Notes: generated by a model not told the origin, from the letters alone. A stretch of 64,000 nucleotides of DNA from Candidatus Chloroploca mongolica (GCF_004762035.2 NZ_SIJK02000003.1:124001-188000); one strand, 5' to 3'. Counted from the stretch's first letter, positions 6,932 to 15,617 are shown. Numbers and translations are program-made.

Positions 6932-8917
6932 TCAATAGCCTTCAGGGGCGAGGTAGCGTTCGAGATTTTGGAAGCGGGTGGTACGGGCTTCGAAGCGCAA
7001 GGGAATGACACCGAGCGGCCCATTGCGATGCTTGGAGAGGTGGATTTCGGCAAGGCCCTTTTTGTCAGTCTCTTTATCATAGAGCTCTTCGCGATAGATG
7101 AACATCACGATATCGGCATCTTGCTCGATGCTATTGCTGACGACCAGGTTATTGGCGACGAAGGAGTGATGTTCATCCACGGTGAGATCATAGACCAGCG
7201 TGGCTCCTGCCGGTTCGATGCTAACAATTTCGTCCCAGGTGACATCACCAGAGGCGAGCAGTGCGAGGGCTTCAGCCTGCAAGTCGGTGGCGATGCGCTG
7301 GGCCGACGTGCGTGCCAGTGGGCGTCTGAGCAATGAGCAGGTTGCAAAAATCGTCATCTGTTCAAGCAGCGCCTGGTGGCGCGGCGACAGACCGATAGTG
7401 AGGCGGCTTTGCCAGCCGGCAGCGGGGATCAGGTCATCAGCGACTGGGGGCAGAGGGGGCAACTCAAGCGGATGGCGGGGGTGTGACCGCAGGGTGACTG
7501 GCAGGGCGAGGTGTTCGCCGGGATGGAGCAGATCGAGGCGGCGCCAGCCATTGACGGTGATAAACTTGTGGTTGCCGGTCGCACGGATCGTATGCCCTCG
7601 GCGGGTGGTGAGGCGATAGACGGGCTTGTGACCGGTTGCGAAGGCATTGGTCACGGGACGAGGTTCGAGTTTCCAGGTGGTAGGATTGAGCGCGAGTACC
7701 CTGAAACCCGTATGTCCAACGAGGTGATCGATCCGACGTGACGTGCCTTCATCGGGCAAATAGACCAGCGTTTCGCCGGCGAGACAGCCTGACTCACGGA
7801 GGTCGCTGAGCATCGGGACGTGGCTTGTCCGGCCTTCCACGGCACGCGAGAGCTGTGAGAGGGCAATAATAGGCACATTGAGTTCGCGGGCGAGCGCTTT
7901 GAGGCCACGGCTAATCTCACTCACCTCTTGGACACGATTATCATTGCGGCGGCCGGACATCAGTTGAAGATAATCAATCATCAGCATATTGCAGCCTGTC
8001 TCGGCGGCGAGGCGACGGGCCTTGGAGCGCACCTCGGTAATGCTGAGGCCGGGCGTATCTTCGATATAGATCGGCAAATCGGAGAGCACGCCCATGCCCT
8101 CGAACGCGAGGTTGAGCTCATCGGCGCGCAGATTGCCGGTACGGAGGCGCTGCATATCAATGCCCGTATGCATCGAGAGAATGCGTTGCACCAGTTGATC
8201 GCGGCTCATCTCGAGGCTAAAGATGCCGACGGTTGCGCGTGACAGGAAGGCGATATTATAAGCAATGGAAAGGGAGAGCGAGGTCTTGCCGACACCAGGG
8301 CGAGCAGCGAGGATAATCAAATCACTTGGTTGCAAGCCACCGGTGAGGGCATCGAGCTCGTGATAGCCGGTTGCGACGCCGGCGACCTCACCGCGGCGTT
8401 CCTGGAGGCGTTCGATCTGGGTAAAGAGTGTATTGACAATCTGGCCGATCGGAACGAAATCCTGGGTACTCCGGCGTTGAGAGACGGTAAAGAGCTCGGC
8501 CTCGGCCTTATCGAGGGTAACATCGAGTTCTTCGCTCTCATCGTAGCCAAGGGCAGCAATTTTGCCACCGGTCTCAATGAGGCGACGGAGGATGGCCGTA
8601 CGCTCGACATTGCGGGCATAGTACTCAATATGCACCGCTGTCGGCACTTCAGCGAGCAGTTCACCGAGGAACGCGATGCCACCGACGAGGTCGAGGCGTT
8701 CTTGGCGGCGCAACTCGGCGGCAACGGTGGCGAGATCGGGGGGCTCACGGCGGTTATAGCAAGCAAGCATGGCCTCATAGATGAGGGCGTGCTTTTCGAG
8801 ATAAAAAAATTCAGCCGCAAGCCAGGCCGCGATGGCGATAATTGCATCGCGATCGAGCAAAATGGCACCAAGCGTTGCCCGTTCAGCCTGGAGGTCAAAA
8901 GGTACTGAGCGTTCCAA
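6932..8917 (-). CDS. dnaB: Replicative DNA helicase DnaB interrupted by an intein
   Basis: This is the hexameric helicase that unwinds DNA at the replication fork. The precursor is 661 aa. The N-terminal primase-interaction domain covers residues 1-100. The RecA-like ATPase has Walker A ARPGVGKTSLS near 205 and Walker B MLMIDYLQL near 311. The segment ALSQLSRAVEGR precedes SDLRESG, where a 218-aa intein (378-595) interrupts the protein; the host resumes at SIEQDADIV. Removing it leaves 443 aa, normal for DnaB. The frame starts at TTG 8917 with AAGAGG six bases upstream; no in-frame ATG suits. It lies downstream of rplI, a common rplI-dnaB pair. Confidence 0.95.
   Translation of the reverse strand: MERSVPFDLQAERATLGAILLDRDAIIAIAAWLAAEFFYLEKHALIYEAMLACYNRREPPDLATVAAELRRQERLDLVGGIAFLGELLAEVPTAVHIEYYARNVERTAILRRLIETGGKIAALGYDESEELDVTLDKAEAELFTVSQRRSTQDFVPIGQIVNTLFTQIERLQERRGEVAGVATGYHELDALTGGLQPSDLIILAARPGVGKTSLSLSIAYNIAFLSRATVGIFSLEMSRDQLVQRILSMHTGIDMQRLRTGNLRADELNLAFEGMGVLSDLPIYIEDTPGLSITEVRSKARRLAAETGCNMLMIDYLQLMSGRRNDNRVQEVSEISRGLKALARELNVPIIALSQLSRAVEGRTSHVPMLSDLRESGCLAGETLVYLPDEGTSRRIDHLVGHTGFRVLALNPTTWKLEPRPVTNAFATGHKPVYRLTTRRGHTIRATGNHKFITVNGWRRLDLLHPGEHLALPVTLRSHPRHPLELPPLPPVADDLIPAAGWQSRLTIGLSPRHQALLEQMTIFATCSLLRRPLARTSAQRIATDLQAEALALLASGDVTWDEIVSIEPAGATLVYDLTVDEHHSFVANNLVVSNSIEQDADIVMFIYREELYDKETDKKGLAEIHLSKHRNGPLGVIPLRFEARTTRFQNLERYLAPEGY
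7133..7786 (-). other. DnaB mini-intein (218 aa)
   Basis: The intein begins at Cys378 (CLAGETLV, block A) and ends at Asn595, with Ser596 as the +1 nucleophile. Block B is visible as IRATGNHKF, with the expected Thr and His. Block F is VYDLTVDEHHSFVANN. The end reads VVSN, with Ser where most inteins have His before the terminal Asn. The central 70-90 residues are Pro/Leu-rich and show no LAGLIDADG motif, so the homing endonuclease appears lost. The RESG/SIEQ junction is the same site as the Synechocystis DnaB intein. Confidence 0.93.
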
Positions 8918-8964
8918 AGGTGGCCTCTTGGTTCTCCGCCATTCTTCCCCAACCTATCGACAGC

Positions 8965-8973
8965 TTATCCACA
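8965..8973 (+). promoter_or_regulatory. Consensus DnaA box upstream of dnaB
   Basis: TTATCCACA matches the nine-base DnaA consensus exactly and lies 48 bases upstream of the dnaB TTG start. Only one box is seen, so this is not an origin. Confidence 0.5.
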
Positions 8974-8989
8974 CTGGGCCAGGAAAGAC

Positions 8990-9019
8990 GATGTGCCACA
9001 GCGCATGCTGCGGCACATC
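8990..9019. terminator. Hairpin between rplI and dnaB
   Basis: GATGTGCC (8990-8997) pairs with GGCACATC (9012-9019), with an inner CAGC/GCTG stem. It may terminate or attenuate rplI transcription before dnaB. Confidence 0.5.
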
Positions 9020-9080
9020 CTCAAAGACGCAAACTCTTCTTCGCGGTCAGGGCTTCAAGCGTACTTCGTTCACCGACGAC

Positions 9081-9563
9081 TTACACTGACTCGGTCGCAA
9101 CTTCCTCGGCGGGTGCATCTTCACCGGCGACGACAACCGTGACAGTAGGCTCGATACCAGCCGCCAGCCGGATCGGCACCGCAAAGGTTCCGACGCGCTT
9201 GATTGGCTCTTCGAGCTCAATCTTGCGGCGGTCGAACTCGATCCCAAGTGCAGCGCCGAGCTTCTCGGCAATATCAGCACTGGTCACGGAACCATAGAGC
9301 CGGTTCTGCTCACCAACTTTGGCGGTGAAATGGAGACTCAGGGCCGTGATTCGTGCGGCCAGAGCCTCGGCATCTTTGCGTGACGCTTCAGAGCGACGCT
9401 GCTGCGCGGCCATCCGCTCTTCGGCCTGCTTGATCTGCCCACGGGTAGCGAGCACGGCAAAGCCCTTGGGAAGCAAATAGTTACGTCCAAAACCACCAGA
9501 TACGTCTTTGAGTTCGCCGATTTTGCCAAGATGTTCGACATCTTGCACCAGCAACACCTTCAT
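9081..9563 (-). CDS. rplI: 50S ribosomal protein L9
   Basis: It binds 23S rRNA near the L1 stalk base. The 160-aa form begins MKVLLVQDVEHLG and has the conserved N-domain motif VSGGFGRNYLLPKGFAV, a long charged connecting helix rich in Ala/Glu/Arg, and the C-terminal domain with LYGSVTSADIA. The last 15 residues form an acidic Ala/Glu tail. ATG 9563 fits the family start. A GTG four codons upstream (9575) has GAGGAGA at six bases, so translation may begin there and give 164 aa. dnaB lies downstream on the same strand. Confidence 0.95.
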   Translation of the reverse strand: MKVLLVQDVEHLGKIGELKDVSGGFGRNYLLPKGFAVLATRGQIKQAEERMAAQQRRSEASRKDAEALAARITALSLHFTAKVGEQNRLYGSVTSADIAEKLGAALGIEFDRRKIELEEPIKRVGTFAVPIRLAAGIEPTVTVVVAGEDAPAEEVATESV

Positions 9564-9704
9564 TTTCGAACCCACAAAATCTCTCCTCACATGACATGCA
9601 TTGGACAAGACATCGGCTCATATCTTACCACGGAGCAAGGTTGCCGTCAACGAAGAGTGCGATGGGTTATGCTCCCCGCTGGGTAGTTGATCGCGACAAT
9701 CAGG

Positions 9705-9749
9705 CCCGGTGGGGGCACGGCCCGGTGGGGGCACGGCACCGCCGTGCCC
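9705..9749. repeat. 16-bp tandem duplication and hairpin
   Basis: CCCGGTGGGGGCACGG occurs twice, at 9705-9720 and 9721-9736. The second copy overlaps a 9-bp stem, GGGCACGGC-ACC-GCCGTGCCC (9729-9749). It follows the methyltransferase stop and may act as its terminator. Confidence 0.6.
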
Positions 9750-9756
9750 GTACGGG

Positions 9757-10488
9757 TTAGCGGGTGGCGACGACGATGATGCGTGGTGAGTCGGGGGTGA
9801 GGGCGTGCAGGTTGATGCTGCCGTACCAGTTGATGGGGGTGAGGTTGGCCTGGCGGAGGATGCGGTCGAGTTCGGTGGCGGTGTAGATGCGAATGCGATG
9901 GATGCGTTCGTCTTCGTGGCCGTCGGGGTCGCGCCAGCGGTCAATTGAGGTGAGGATGCCGCGCAGCGGGTCGAAGTAGCGGCGGATCCAGACGACGGTG
10001 CCGTCATCCAACTCGTACCAGTCGGTTGGTTGGAAGCCAGTGACGACGCGATCACGGTGGGCCAGCTCCATGATGAGGCGTCCGCCTGGTTTGAGGGCGC
10101 GGGCGATGCCTTCCAGGACGGCCTGGTTTTCTTCTTCGCGGTCAAAATAGCCAAAGGCGGTGAACATGTTGATGACGGCATCGAAGCATCCGCTGTAGGG
10201 GATGGCGCGCATGTCGCCCGCAACGAAGTCAACCTCGACGGCTGCTGCGGCTGCATCGGTACGGGCGAGGTCAAGCAGCGGCTCTGAGGCATCGAGGCCA
10301 ATGACAGTGAAGCCTGCGCGAGCGAGGTTGATGCTGTGGCGTCCTTGCCCGCAGGCGAGATCGAGCAGATCGGCGGGTGGCTCAGGGAGCAGATCACGCA
10401 ACATCAGTACCTCGGCCACGGTCTGCTCGGAGTTGAGCGCGTAGCGTTGGGGATAGGTTGCATCAAAGTAGTCGTTCCACCAGTTCAT
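9757..10488 (-). CDS. Class I SAM-dependent methyltransferase
   Basis: The 243-aa protein has the methyltransferase fold signature LDLACGQGRHSINLARAG (motif I, residues 41-58), the acidic loop GLDAS and the motif VDFVAGDMRAIPY. A conserved IMELAHRDRV follows. The C-terminal half may set substrate choice, which cannot be told. ATG 10488 has AAAGGAG six bases upstream. It starts 15 bases after the membrane glycosyltransferase-like gene and is probably co-transcribed with it. Similar proteins act on small molecules or lipids; no specific substrate is claimed. Confidence 0.85.
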   Translation of the reverse strand: MNWWNDYFDATYPQRYALNSEQTVAEVLMLRDLLPEPPADLLDLACGQGRHSINLARAGFTVIGLDASEPLLDLARTDAAAAAVEVDFVAGDMRAIPYSGCFDAVINMFTAFGYFDREEENQAVLEGIARALKPGGRLIMELAHRDRVVTGFQPTDWYELDDGTVVWIRRYFDPLRGILTSIDRWRDPDGHEDERIHRIRIYTATELDRILRQANLTPINWYGSINLHALTPDSPRIIVVATR

Positions 10489-10503
10489 CGAATGCTCCTT
10501 TGC

Positions 10504-12351
10504 TCAGGGAATTGTTCCGAGCGTCGCAACATCGCCAAGATAGGTGTCATCAAGGTTCCAGATATCCTGGCGGCGGTCGTTTTCTTCGGGTAAAACCAGG
10601 GCGATGCGCAAGCTGTAGGGGCCAGGTGGAAGGGTGGCGGGGAGGAAGAGCGTGTGGGTGTCGGCGATCCAATCGCCTGGGGTCCACAATGGAAAGGGCA
10701 GAGTATCGTTGCGAGGCTGGCTGAGGCTGCTGGTAACAATGCGCTCTTCTTGATCAACCAGTTGCACCAGCACATGCCACGGTTGGGGCACCCGGCCCTG
10801 GCTCTGCCAGGTGAGGGTTAGAGGGAGCGTTGCGGCTGGCGTTAACGGGTGTTCAAGCTTCCAGCCGCGGATAACGACGCCCTGTTCCCACGAGGCGGCA
10901 AAGCGTGCATAGACTGGTTGCCCAAGGGTAGCCTCGGCGGTGCGCGGAGGAAGGGCGATCCAGGGATAGGCTGGCCGGATGATCTGAATCGGTGTGGCGA
11001 GGGCAAGGAGGAGCAAGCTTGACCAGATAGCGAGGGGGTTGATGCGGAGTTGTTGAAGGCCCACCGCGAGCAGGATGGCAAAGGCGGCGAGCGCGGGAAA
11101 GAGCATGCGGCCTTGCCATGCCACGAGACCGGCGGTATAGGCAAAGGCGAGCGTCCACGCGACGGCCATCGCACTCGCGAGCAGCGGGCCGATCAGAATG
11201 GAGCGTGGAAGACCGGTGCCCCGCGTGGCAACCAGACGGACGAGGCCAACCAGGCCTGCCAGGCTTAGCCCGGTATAGAGCCAGAGCATCCAGGCGGGTG
11301 GGTGGAGGCTCATCCAGCCAAAGCGAGCCCAGAACGACGCAAAGAGTTGACGTAACGCACCCGACCAGGCTTCGGCACTTGTCCAGGCGAAGGGCTGGGT
11401 CGCGAACTTCGCGGTAAATGCACCGAGCGCAAAGGGATCGCCATAGAGGTTCTGATTGCGGAGAAACCACCAGCCGGCGACAAGCAGACTCGTTCCTCCC
11501 CAGGTGAGGGTGACCAGGAGAAAGCGCCGCAGATCGGCCCTGGCGACCCACCATCCTGCCCAGAGCAGCAGTGGCCCGAGGAGCAGGGCGCTCTGTTTGG
11601 TCAGGAGAGCGAGGCCAAAGAGGAGCCCGGCGACCAGTGCCCAGGGAAGCATGCGGGTGTGCCAGGGTCTCGGTGGTGCGCCTGGGGAGACCGACGAGGC
11701 ATGGTGAAGGGGAGGCAGTGACCACCAGAGCAGAGCTGACCCAAGGGCTGCGAGCAGAGCATCGTTGGTGACGAGGGCCGTGGTGAAGAGGAATTGCGGA
11801 TTGAAAGCAACCAGGGCGGCAACGAGCGGCGGCAGGAGCGGATCGGCCTGGGCAAAAAGGCGTCGTGCGGCCAGATAGGCAAAGAGCACCGTCAACACAC
11901 CCCAGAGCCCCGAGATGGCCCGGGCGGCGTGCCAAGCGAGGGTCAAGCCCTGCCAGGGCCACAACTCACGGCTGGCGCGTTGGAAGGCCCCGGGCTCGTT
12001 GCCGCCAGCCCAGCGAAACTGCGGATTCGCGGTCAGGATAATGGACTGTTCAGCAGGGGGGAGCCAGGCAACAGCGGGCACGGCGAGCAGATAGGCCAGA
12101 GGCGGTTGATGGCCCTCACCGGGCACATCGGACGCCTCTGGCGGAAGTTGCTGGACAGGCAAGCGTTGCTGTTGGGCAAGAAAGAGCACATAGGCCAGAT
12201 GCCCTGGCTCATCGGGACCCTCACCGAGGGGCACAGCCCAGTTATAGAGCAAGTGCAGCGCGGCGAAGATGACGAGCAGACCGTATCTACCCAAACTGCT
12301 CGACGAAGCGCGTATCGCCTGAGTAGAAGCCACGGATGTCATCAATTCCAT
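10504..12351 (-). CDS. Multipass membrane glycosyltransferase-like protein (GT-C type)
   Basis: The 615-aa protein has about 10-12 hydrophobic helices. An early acidic motif, EGPDEPGHLAYV, follows the first helix, typical of polyprenol-phosphate-dependent GT-C enzymes and of the related DUF2142 family. The soluble C-terminal 150 residues look like a beta-sandwich. A role in transferring a sugar to an exported lipid or protein is inferred, not shown. The first ATG (12351) overlaps the pheS end by 65 bases. An in-frame TTG at 12294, beside the pheS stop, is an alternative. The methyltransferase follows at once. Confidence 0.7.
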   Translation of the reverse strand: MELMTSVASTQAIRASSSSLGRYGLLVIFAALHLLYNWAVPLGEGPDEPGHLAYVLFLAQQQRLPVQQLPPEASDVPGEGHQPPLAYLLAVPAVAWLPPAEQSIILTANPQFRWAGGNEPGAFQRASRELWPWQGLTLAWHAARAISGLWGVLTVLFAYLAARRLFAQADPLLPPLVAALVAFNPQFLFTTALVTNDALLAALGSALLWWSLPPLHHASSVSPGAPPRPWHTRMLPWALVAGLLFGLALLTKQSALLLGPLLLWAGWWVARADLRRFLLVTLTWGGTSLLVAGWWFLRNQNLYGDPFALGAFTAKFATQPFAWTSAEAWSGALRQLFASFWARFGWMSLHPPAWMLWLYTGLSLAGLVGLVRLVATRGTGLPRSILIGPLLASAMAVAWTLAFAYTAGLVAWQGRMLFPALAAFAILLAVGLQQLRINPLAIWSSLLLLALATPIQIIRPAYPWIALPPRTAEATLGQPVYARFAASWEQGVVIRGWKLEHPLTPAATLPLTLTWQSQGRVPQPWHVLVQLVDQEERIVTSSLSQPRNDTLPFPLWTPGDWIADTHTLFLPATLPPGPYSLRIALVLPEENDRRQDIWNLDDTYLGDVATLGTIP

Positions 12352-13333
12352 ACTTGAGCATGGCTATGCGTTCGGGGCCGAAACCGCCCGCGAAACCGCT
12401 AAATTCTTCGGGGTCATAGCCACCATTGCGGAGCACATTGGGATGCACCATGCCACAGCCACCGATCTCGAGCCAGCCGGCGTACTTGCAGACGCGGCAG
12501 CCCGTGCCACCGCAGAGGAAGCAACTGACGTCCATTTCGGCGCTTGGCTCGGTGAACGGGAAGAAACTGGGGCGGAGGCGCACCTTGGTCCCGGGGCCAT
12601 ACATACGTTCAGCGAAATAGGCGAGGGTTCCCTTGAGATCGCCCATGGTAATATGGCGTCCGATCGCGAGAAACTCAAACTGATGGAACATCATCTCGCT
12701 GCGCACGGTCACCTGTTCATTGCGATAGACCTTGCCTGGCAGGAGGATGCGCAATGGTTCGGGGGCGCGTTCACGCATCACCCGCAGCTGGCCGGGGGAG
12801 GTGTGGGTACGGAGCAAGACCGATGGCGCACCATCGGGCAGATCGAGGTAAAAAGTATCCTGCATATCGCGTGCCGGATGGTCATCGGCAAAATTAAGCA
12901 GGCTAAAATTATACTCATCGAACTCGACTTCAGGGCTTTCGGTAACGAGGAAGCCCATCTCGCCAAAAATCTCTTGAACCTGACCCAGAACCCGATTGGT
13001 GAGGTGGACATAACCAAGGGCAGGAGTGCGTCCTGGCATCGTGACATCAATGCGTTCAGCGGCAAGCTCAGCGGCCTGGGCAGCGAGCTTGAGGCGCTGC
13101 TCGGCGGCGGCATAGGCTGCTTCAAGCTCTTCGCGCAACTGATTGACACGGCGGCCAAACTCGGGGCGTTGCTCAACGGGCAGGGCCCCGAGGCTCCGAC
13201 TGACGCGGGTCAACGCACCGGACTTACCGGTATACTTGCTTTTCCACTCAGCGAGCGCAGCGAGATCGCCGACCGATTCCAGGGCTGCGGCTGCCTCTTG
13301 TTCAAGGCTTGCCAGCTCATTGCTCACCGTCAT
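12287..13333 (-). CDS. pheS: Phenylalanyl-tRNA synthetase alpha subunit
   Basis: It charges tRNA-Phe together with PheT. The 348-aa protein has the N-terminal coiled coil (residues 1-90) and the class II catalytic core: motif 2 around LRTHTSPGQLRVM, the KVYRNEQVT stretch, and motif 3 in GGFGPERIAMLKYGI. A short CFLCGGTGCRVCKYAGW segment has four Cys, as in several bacterial PheS. ATG 13333 has AAGGAG seven bases upstream; the open frame runs further to 13396 without support. No pheT follows; a membrane glycosyltransferase-like gene takes that place. Confidence 0.95.
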   Translation of the reverse strand: MTVSNELASLEQEAAAALESVGDLAALAEWKSKYTGKSGALTRVSRSLGALPVEQRPEFGRRVNQLREELEAAYAAAEQRLKLAAQAAELAAERIDVTMPGRTPALGYVHLTNRVLGQVQEIFGEMGFLVTESPEVEFDEYNFSLLNFADDHPARDMQDTFYLDLPDGAPSVLLRTHTSPGQLRVMRERAPEPLRILLPGKVYRNEQVTVRSEMMFHQFEFLAIGRHITMGDLKGTLAYFAERMYGPGTKVRLRPSFFPFTEPSAEMDVSCFLCGGTGCRVCKYAGWLEIGGCGMVHPNVLRNGGYDPEEFSGFAGGFGPERIAMLKYGIDDIRGFYSGDTRFVEQFG

Positions 13334-13392
13334 CACTAACTCCTTGTATGCGAGCCGAACCTGCATGAGCATGCCTGATCTGTGGCTATTTG

Positions 13393-14166
13393 TCAACTAC
13401 GCTGGCGCAAGGCCTCGAAGAGAATAATGCTACCGGCGACAGCGGCATTCAGCGACTCGGCGTGGCCGACCATAGGAATCGTAATGCGCTGACGAGTAAG
13501 GTCAGCGGCTTCCGGGCTAAAGCCGTGGGCCTCATTGCCAATAATGAGGGCTGCTGGTTGGCGCCAATCGGCAGCGAAATAGGGCAACGTGGCGTCGGCA
13601 TCAGCGGCATAGATGGCAGGGAGTGCCTCCAGGGCCTCACCGATCTCTGTCCAGGATTGATCGGCCTGGAGGGGAAGGCTAAAATGGGCCCCCATCGCGG
13701 CACGGACGGCCTTGGGCTGAAAGGGATCGGCACTGCCGGGGGCACAGATGACGAGCCCGACCCCGGCGGCTTCAGCGGAGCGAAGGAGGGTTCCGAGGTT
13801 CCCAGGGTCTTGGAGGCCATCAAGGAGGAGGTGGAGACCGGGGCGTGGGGGGAGTTCGGGGCGAGCGACGGCGGCCACAACCCCCTGGGGATGGCGCGTA
13901 TCAGCGGCGGCAGCGACGACCTCGGGGGTAGCGGGAAAAGCCCCGTAGTGAGGGGCGAGATCTGCGAGCAAGCGGGCACCCTCGGGGGTTGTGGCGAGTT
14001 GTTGCGGCGCATAGAGTGCGCGTTGGAGTTGTGCGCCTGAGGCAAGGGCGTGGGCAACGAGGCGAACGCCCTCAAGGAAGAGGGAGCGCTCGCTCCGGCG
14101 GACTCGCACTGAGTCGCGGAGCGAGCGCAGGAACTTAACGTGCGGATTAGTCGTACTTGAAATCAC
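13393..14166 (-). CDS. TrmH/SpoU-family RNA 2'-O-methyltransferase
   Basis: It methylates a ribose in rRNA or tRNA with S-adenosylmethionine. The 257-aa protein has an N-terminal substrate-binding domain (residues 1-95) and the SPOUT trefoil-knot domain. The three family motifs are [20 protein letters not shown] near residue 113, [10 protein letters not shown] near 209 and [18 protein letters not shown] near 232. It starts at ATG 14166, overlapping the rplT end by 4 bases, so it is translationally coupled to the ribosomal operon. The RNA target is unknown. Confidence 0.9.
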   Translation of the reverse strand: MISSTTNPHVKFLRSLRDSVRVRRSERSLFLEGVRLVAHALASGAQLQRALYAPQQLATTPEGARLLADLAPHYGAFPATPEVVAAAADTRHPQGVVAAVARPELPPRPGLHLLLDGLQDPGNLGTLLRSAEAAGVGLVICAPGSADPFQPKAVRAAMGAHFSLPLQADQSWTEIGEALEALPAIYAADADATLPYFAADWRQPAALIIGNEAHGFSPEAADLTRQRITIPMVGHAESLNAAVAGSIILFEALRQRS

Positions 14167-14537
14167 GCGCCCTGAGTGGTTGGCGTTGCGGTTTGCATTG
14201 CGACAGCGACCACATTGCTAAAGGCAGCGGGATCACGGACGGCCATATCAGCGAGCATCTTGCGGTCGATCGTAATCCCGGCCTGCTTCATCCCGGCCAC
14301 CAGGCGACTATAGGTCGTACCATTGAGGCGCGCACCCGCATTAATGCGCTGGATCCAGAGACGGCGAAACTCACGTTTGCGCCGGCGGCGGTCGCGGTAG
14401 GCATATGCCAAGGCGTGCATAACCGCCTCGTGAGCAACCTTATAATGGCGACTCCGCGCACCGCGAAACCCTTTTGCCTGATTGAGCAGCTTTTTGTGAC
14501 GCTTATGCGTCATCATGCCACGCTTCACACGAGCCAT
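14163..14537 (-). CDS. rplT: 50S ribosomal protein L20
   Basis: It binds 23S rRNA early in 50S assembly. The 124-aa sequence begins MARVKRG and has the basic helical extension with [18 protein letters not shown] and the core motif [21 protein letters not shown] 14537 has GGAGGT upstream; the open frame extends five codons further without a better site. The infC-rpmI-rplT order is conserved widely. L20 often represses this operon in other bacteria. Confidence 0.97.
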   Translation of the reverse strand: MARVKRGMMTHKRHKKLLNQAKGFRGARSRHYKVAHEAVMHALAYAYRDRRRRKREFRRLWIQRINAGARLNGTTYSRLVAGMKQAGITIDRKMLADMAVRDPAAFSNVVAVAMQTATPTTQGA

Positions 14538-14612
14538 ACGAGACACCTCCAATGAACAGGCCGGCCAGGGGGTGGCGAGACGTCCCTGGACTACGCCCGA
14601 CTAGATCTTACT

Positions 14613-14813
14613 TTATTTCAAACCATACGGAAGGGCGACCTTGAGATGCTCACGATTTGCGCGTGAGGTCGGCTGGTCTTTGCCCCATTTCTGCTGCGAG
14701 CGTTTGGGGCGATTGATCTTATTGCCACGCACACCCTTCTGCTGCAGCACCTTGCCACTGCCCGTCACCTTAAAGCGGCGCTTGGCCCCTTTATGGGTCT
14801 TCATCTTTGGCAT
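14613..14813 (-). CDS. rpmI: 50S ribosomal protein L35
   Basis: The 66-aa basic protein starts MPKMKTHKGAKRRFKVTGSG, the family signature, and ends with the usual HLKVALPYG stretch. It sits 15 bases after infC and 75 bases before rplT in the standard order. Confidence 0.97.
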   Translation of the reverse strand: MPKMKTHKGAKRRFKVTGSGKVLQQKGVRGNKINRPKRSQQKWGKDQPTSRANREHLKVALPYGLK

Positions 14814-14828
14814 ACAAACAACCTCTCG

Positions 14829-15617
14829 TTATGAACGCCGTTCTTCTTCTTCGCCCTCGTCGTCCTCGTCGTCCTCATCGTCCTCATCGAGGTCTTCGTC
14901 GTCGAAGTCCTCTTCCTCAAACTCATCATCATCGAAGTCATCGTCAGCGAAGTCACCGTCGTCGAGGTCTTCGCCCTCCATCAACTCGTCATCAACTTCG
15001 ACCTCGGCATCGACAGGCGATTCACTCTGGCCCGGCTCATCAGTTTTGGCGGATGCCTTCGACTGAGCAATTTTTGCCTTCTGGGCCTGCTGGGCGGCCT
15101 TGAGCACTTTGGCATTAGGTGCGACCAGCAACGAGAGCACGCGCCCTTCCATCAGGGGTTTCTGCTCGACAACCGCAATATCGCGCAACTGCTCGGCAAC
15201 TGCCTCAAGCATTTTGCGCCCAATTTCCGGGTGAGCCATCTCACGCCCGCGGAAACGCACGTTAAACTTGACCTTGTCACCTGCAAGAAGAAACTTTTTG
15301 GCTTGATTCGCCTTGGTGGCAAGATCGTGGTCATCAGTCTTGGGCATCAAACGGATCTGTTTGAGCTCGGACTGTTTCTGGTTCTTGCGGGCCTCACGTT
15401 CTTTCTTGCTCTGCTCATAGCGGAATTTGCCATAATCAAGCAGGCGACAAACGGGTGGCACCGCATTAGGTGCGACCTCAACCAGGTCAAAACCGCGTTC
15501 TTCCGCCATCATGATGGCCTCACGAACACTTACGATGCCGACCTGCGTGCCATTTTCGTCAATCAGGCGCACCTCACGTGCGCGGATGCGATTGTTGATC
15601 CGAAACCGTTCCCTAAT
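14829..15617 (-). CDS. infC: Translation initiation factor IF-3 with AUU start and acidic tail
   Basis: It keeps 30S subunits free and checks start codons. The core motifs are RLIDENGTQVG near residue 17, VCRLLDYGKFRYE near 56 and FRGREMAHPEIG near 122. The conserved N-terminal segment RINNRIRAREV lies upstream of the only GTG (15572). The sole way to include it is ATT at 15617, with AAGGAG seven bases upstream and an in-frame TGA 21 bases upstream. This gives 262 aa. AUU is the well-known infC start used for autoregulation in E. coli. The last 65 residues are almost all Asp/Glu, an unusual extension; a standard IF-3 is about 180 aa. Confidence 0.93.
   Translation of the reverse strand: MRERFRINNRIRAREVRLIDENGTQVGIVSVREAIMMAEERGFDLVEVAPNAVPPVCRLLDYGKFRYEQSKKEREARKNQKQSELKQIRLMPKTDDHDLATKANQAKKFLLAGDKVKFNVRFRGREMAHPEIGRKMLEAVAEQLRDIAVVEQKPLMEGRVLSLLVAPNAKVLKAAQQAQKAKIAQSKASAKTDEPGQSESPVDAEVEVDDELMEGEDLDDGDFADDDFDDDEFEEEDFDDEDLDEDDEDDEDDEGEEEERRS

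Noticed and set aside
6723..6935. Longer auracyanin start at 6935
   Set aside because: The extra 71 residues show no signal or family similarity, overlap the dnaB end and its hairpins, and lack a ribosome site, whereas 6722 has AAGGAGG.
8965..8973. Replication origin near dnaB
   Set aside because: Only one DnaA box, no AT-rich unwinding region, and no dnaA or dnaN.
15572..15574. GTG 15572 as the infC start
   Set aside because: It would remove the conserved RINNRIRARE segment and has no ribosome site at a proper distance.
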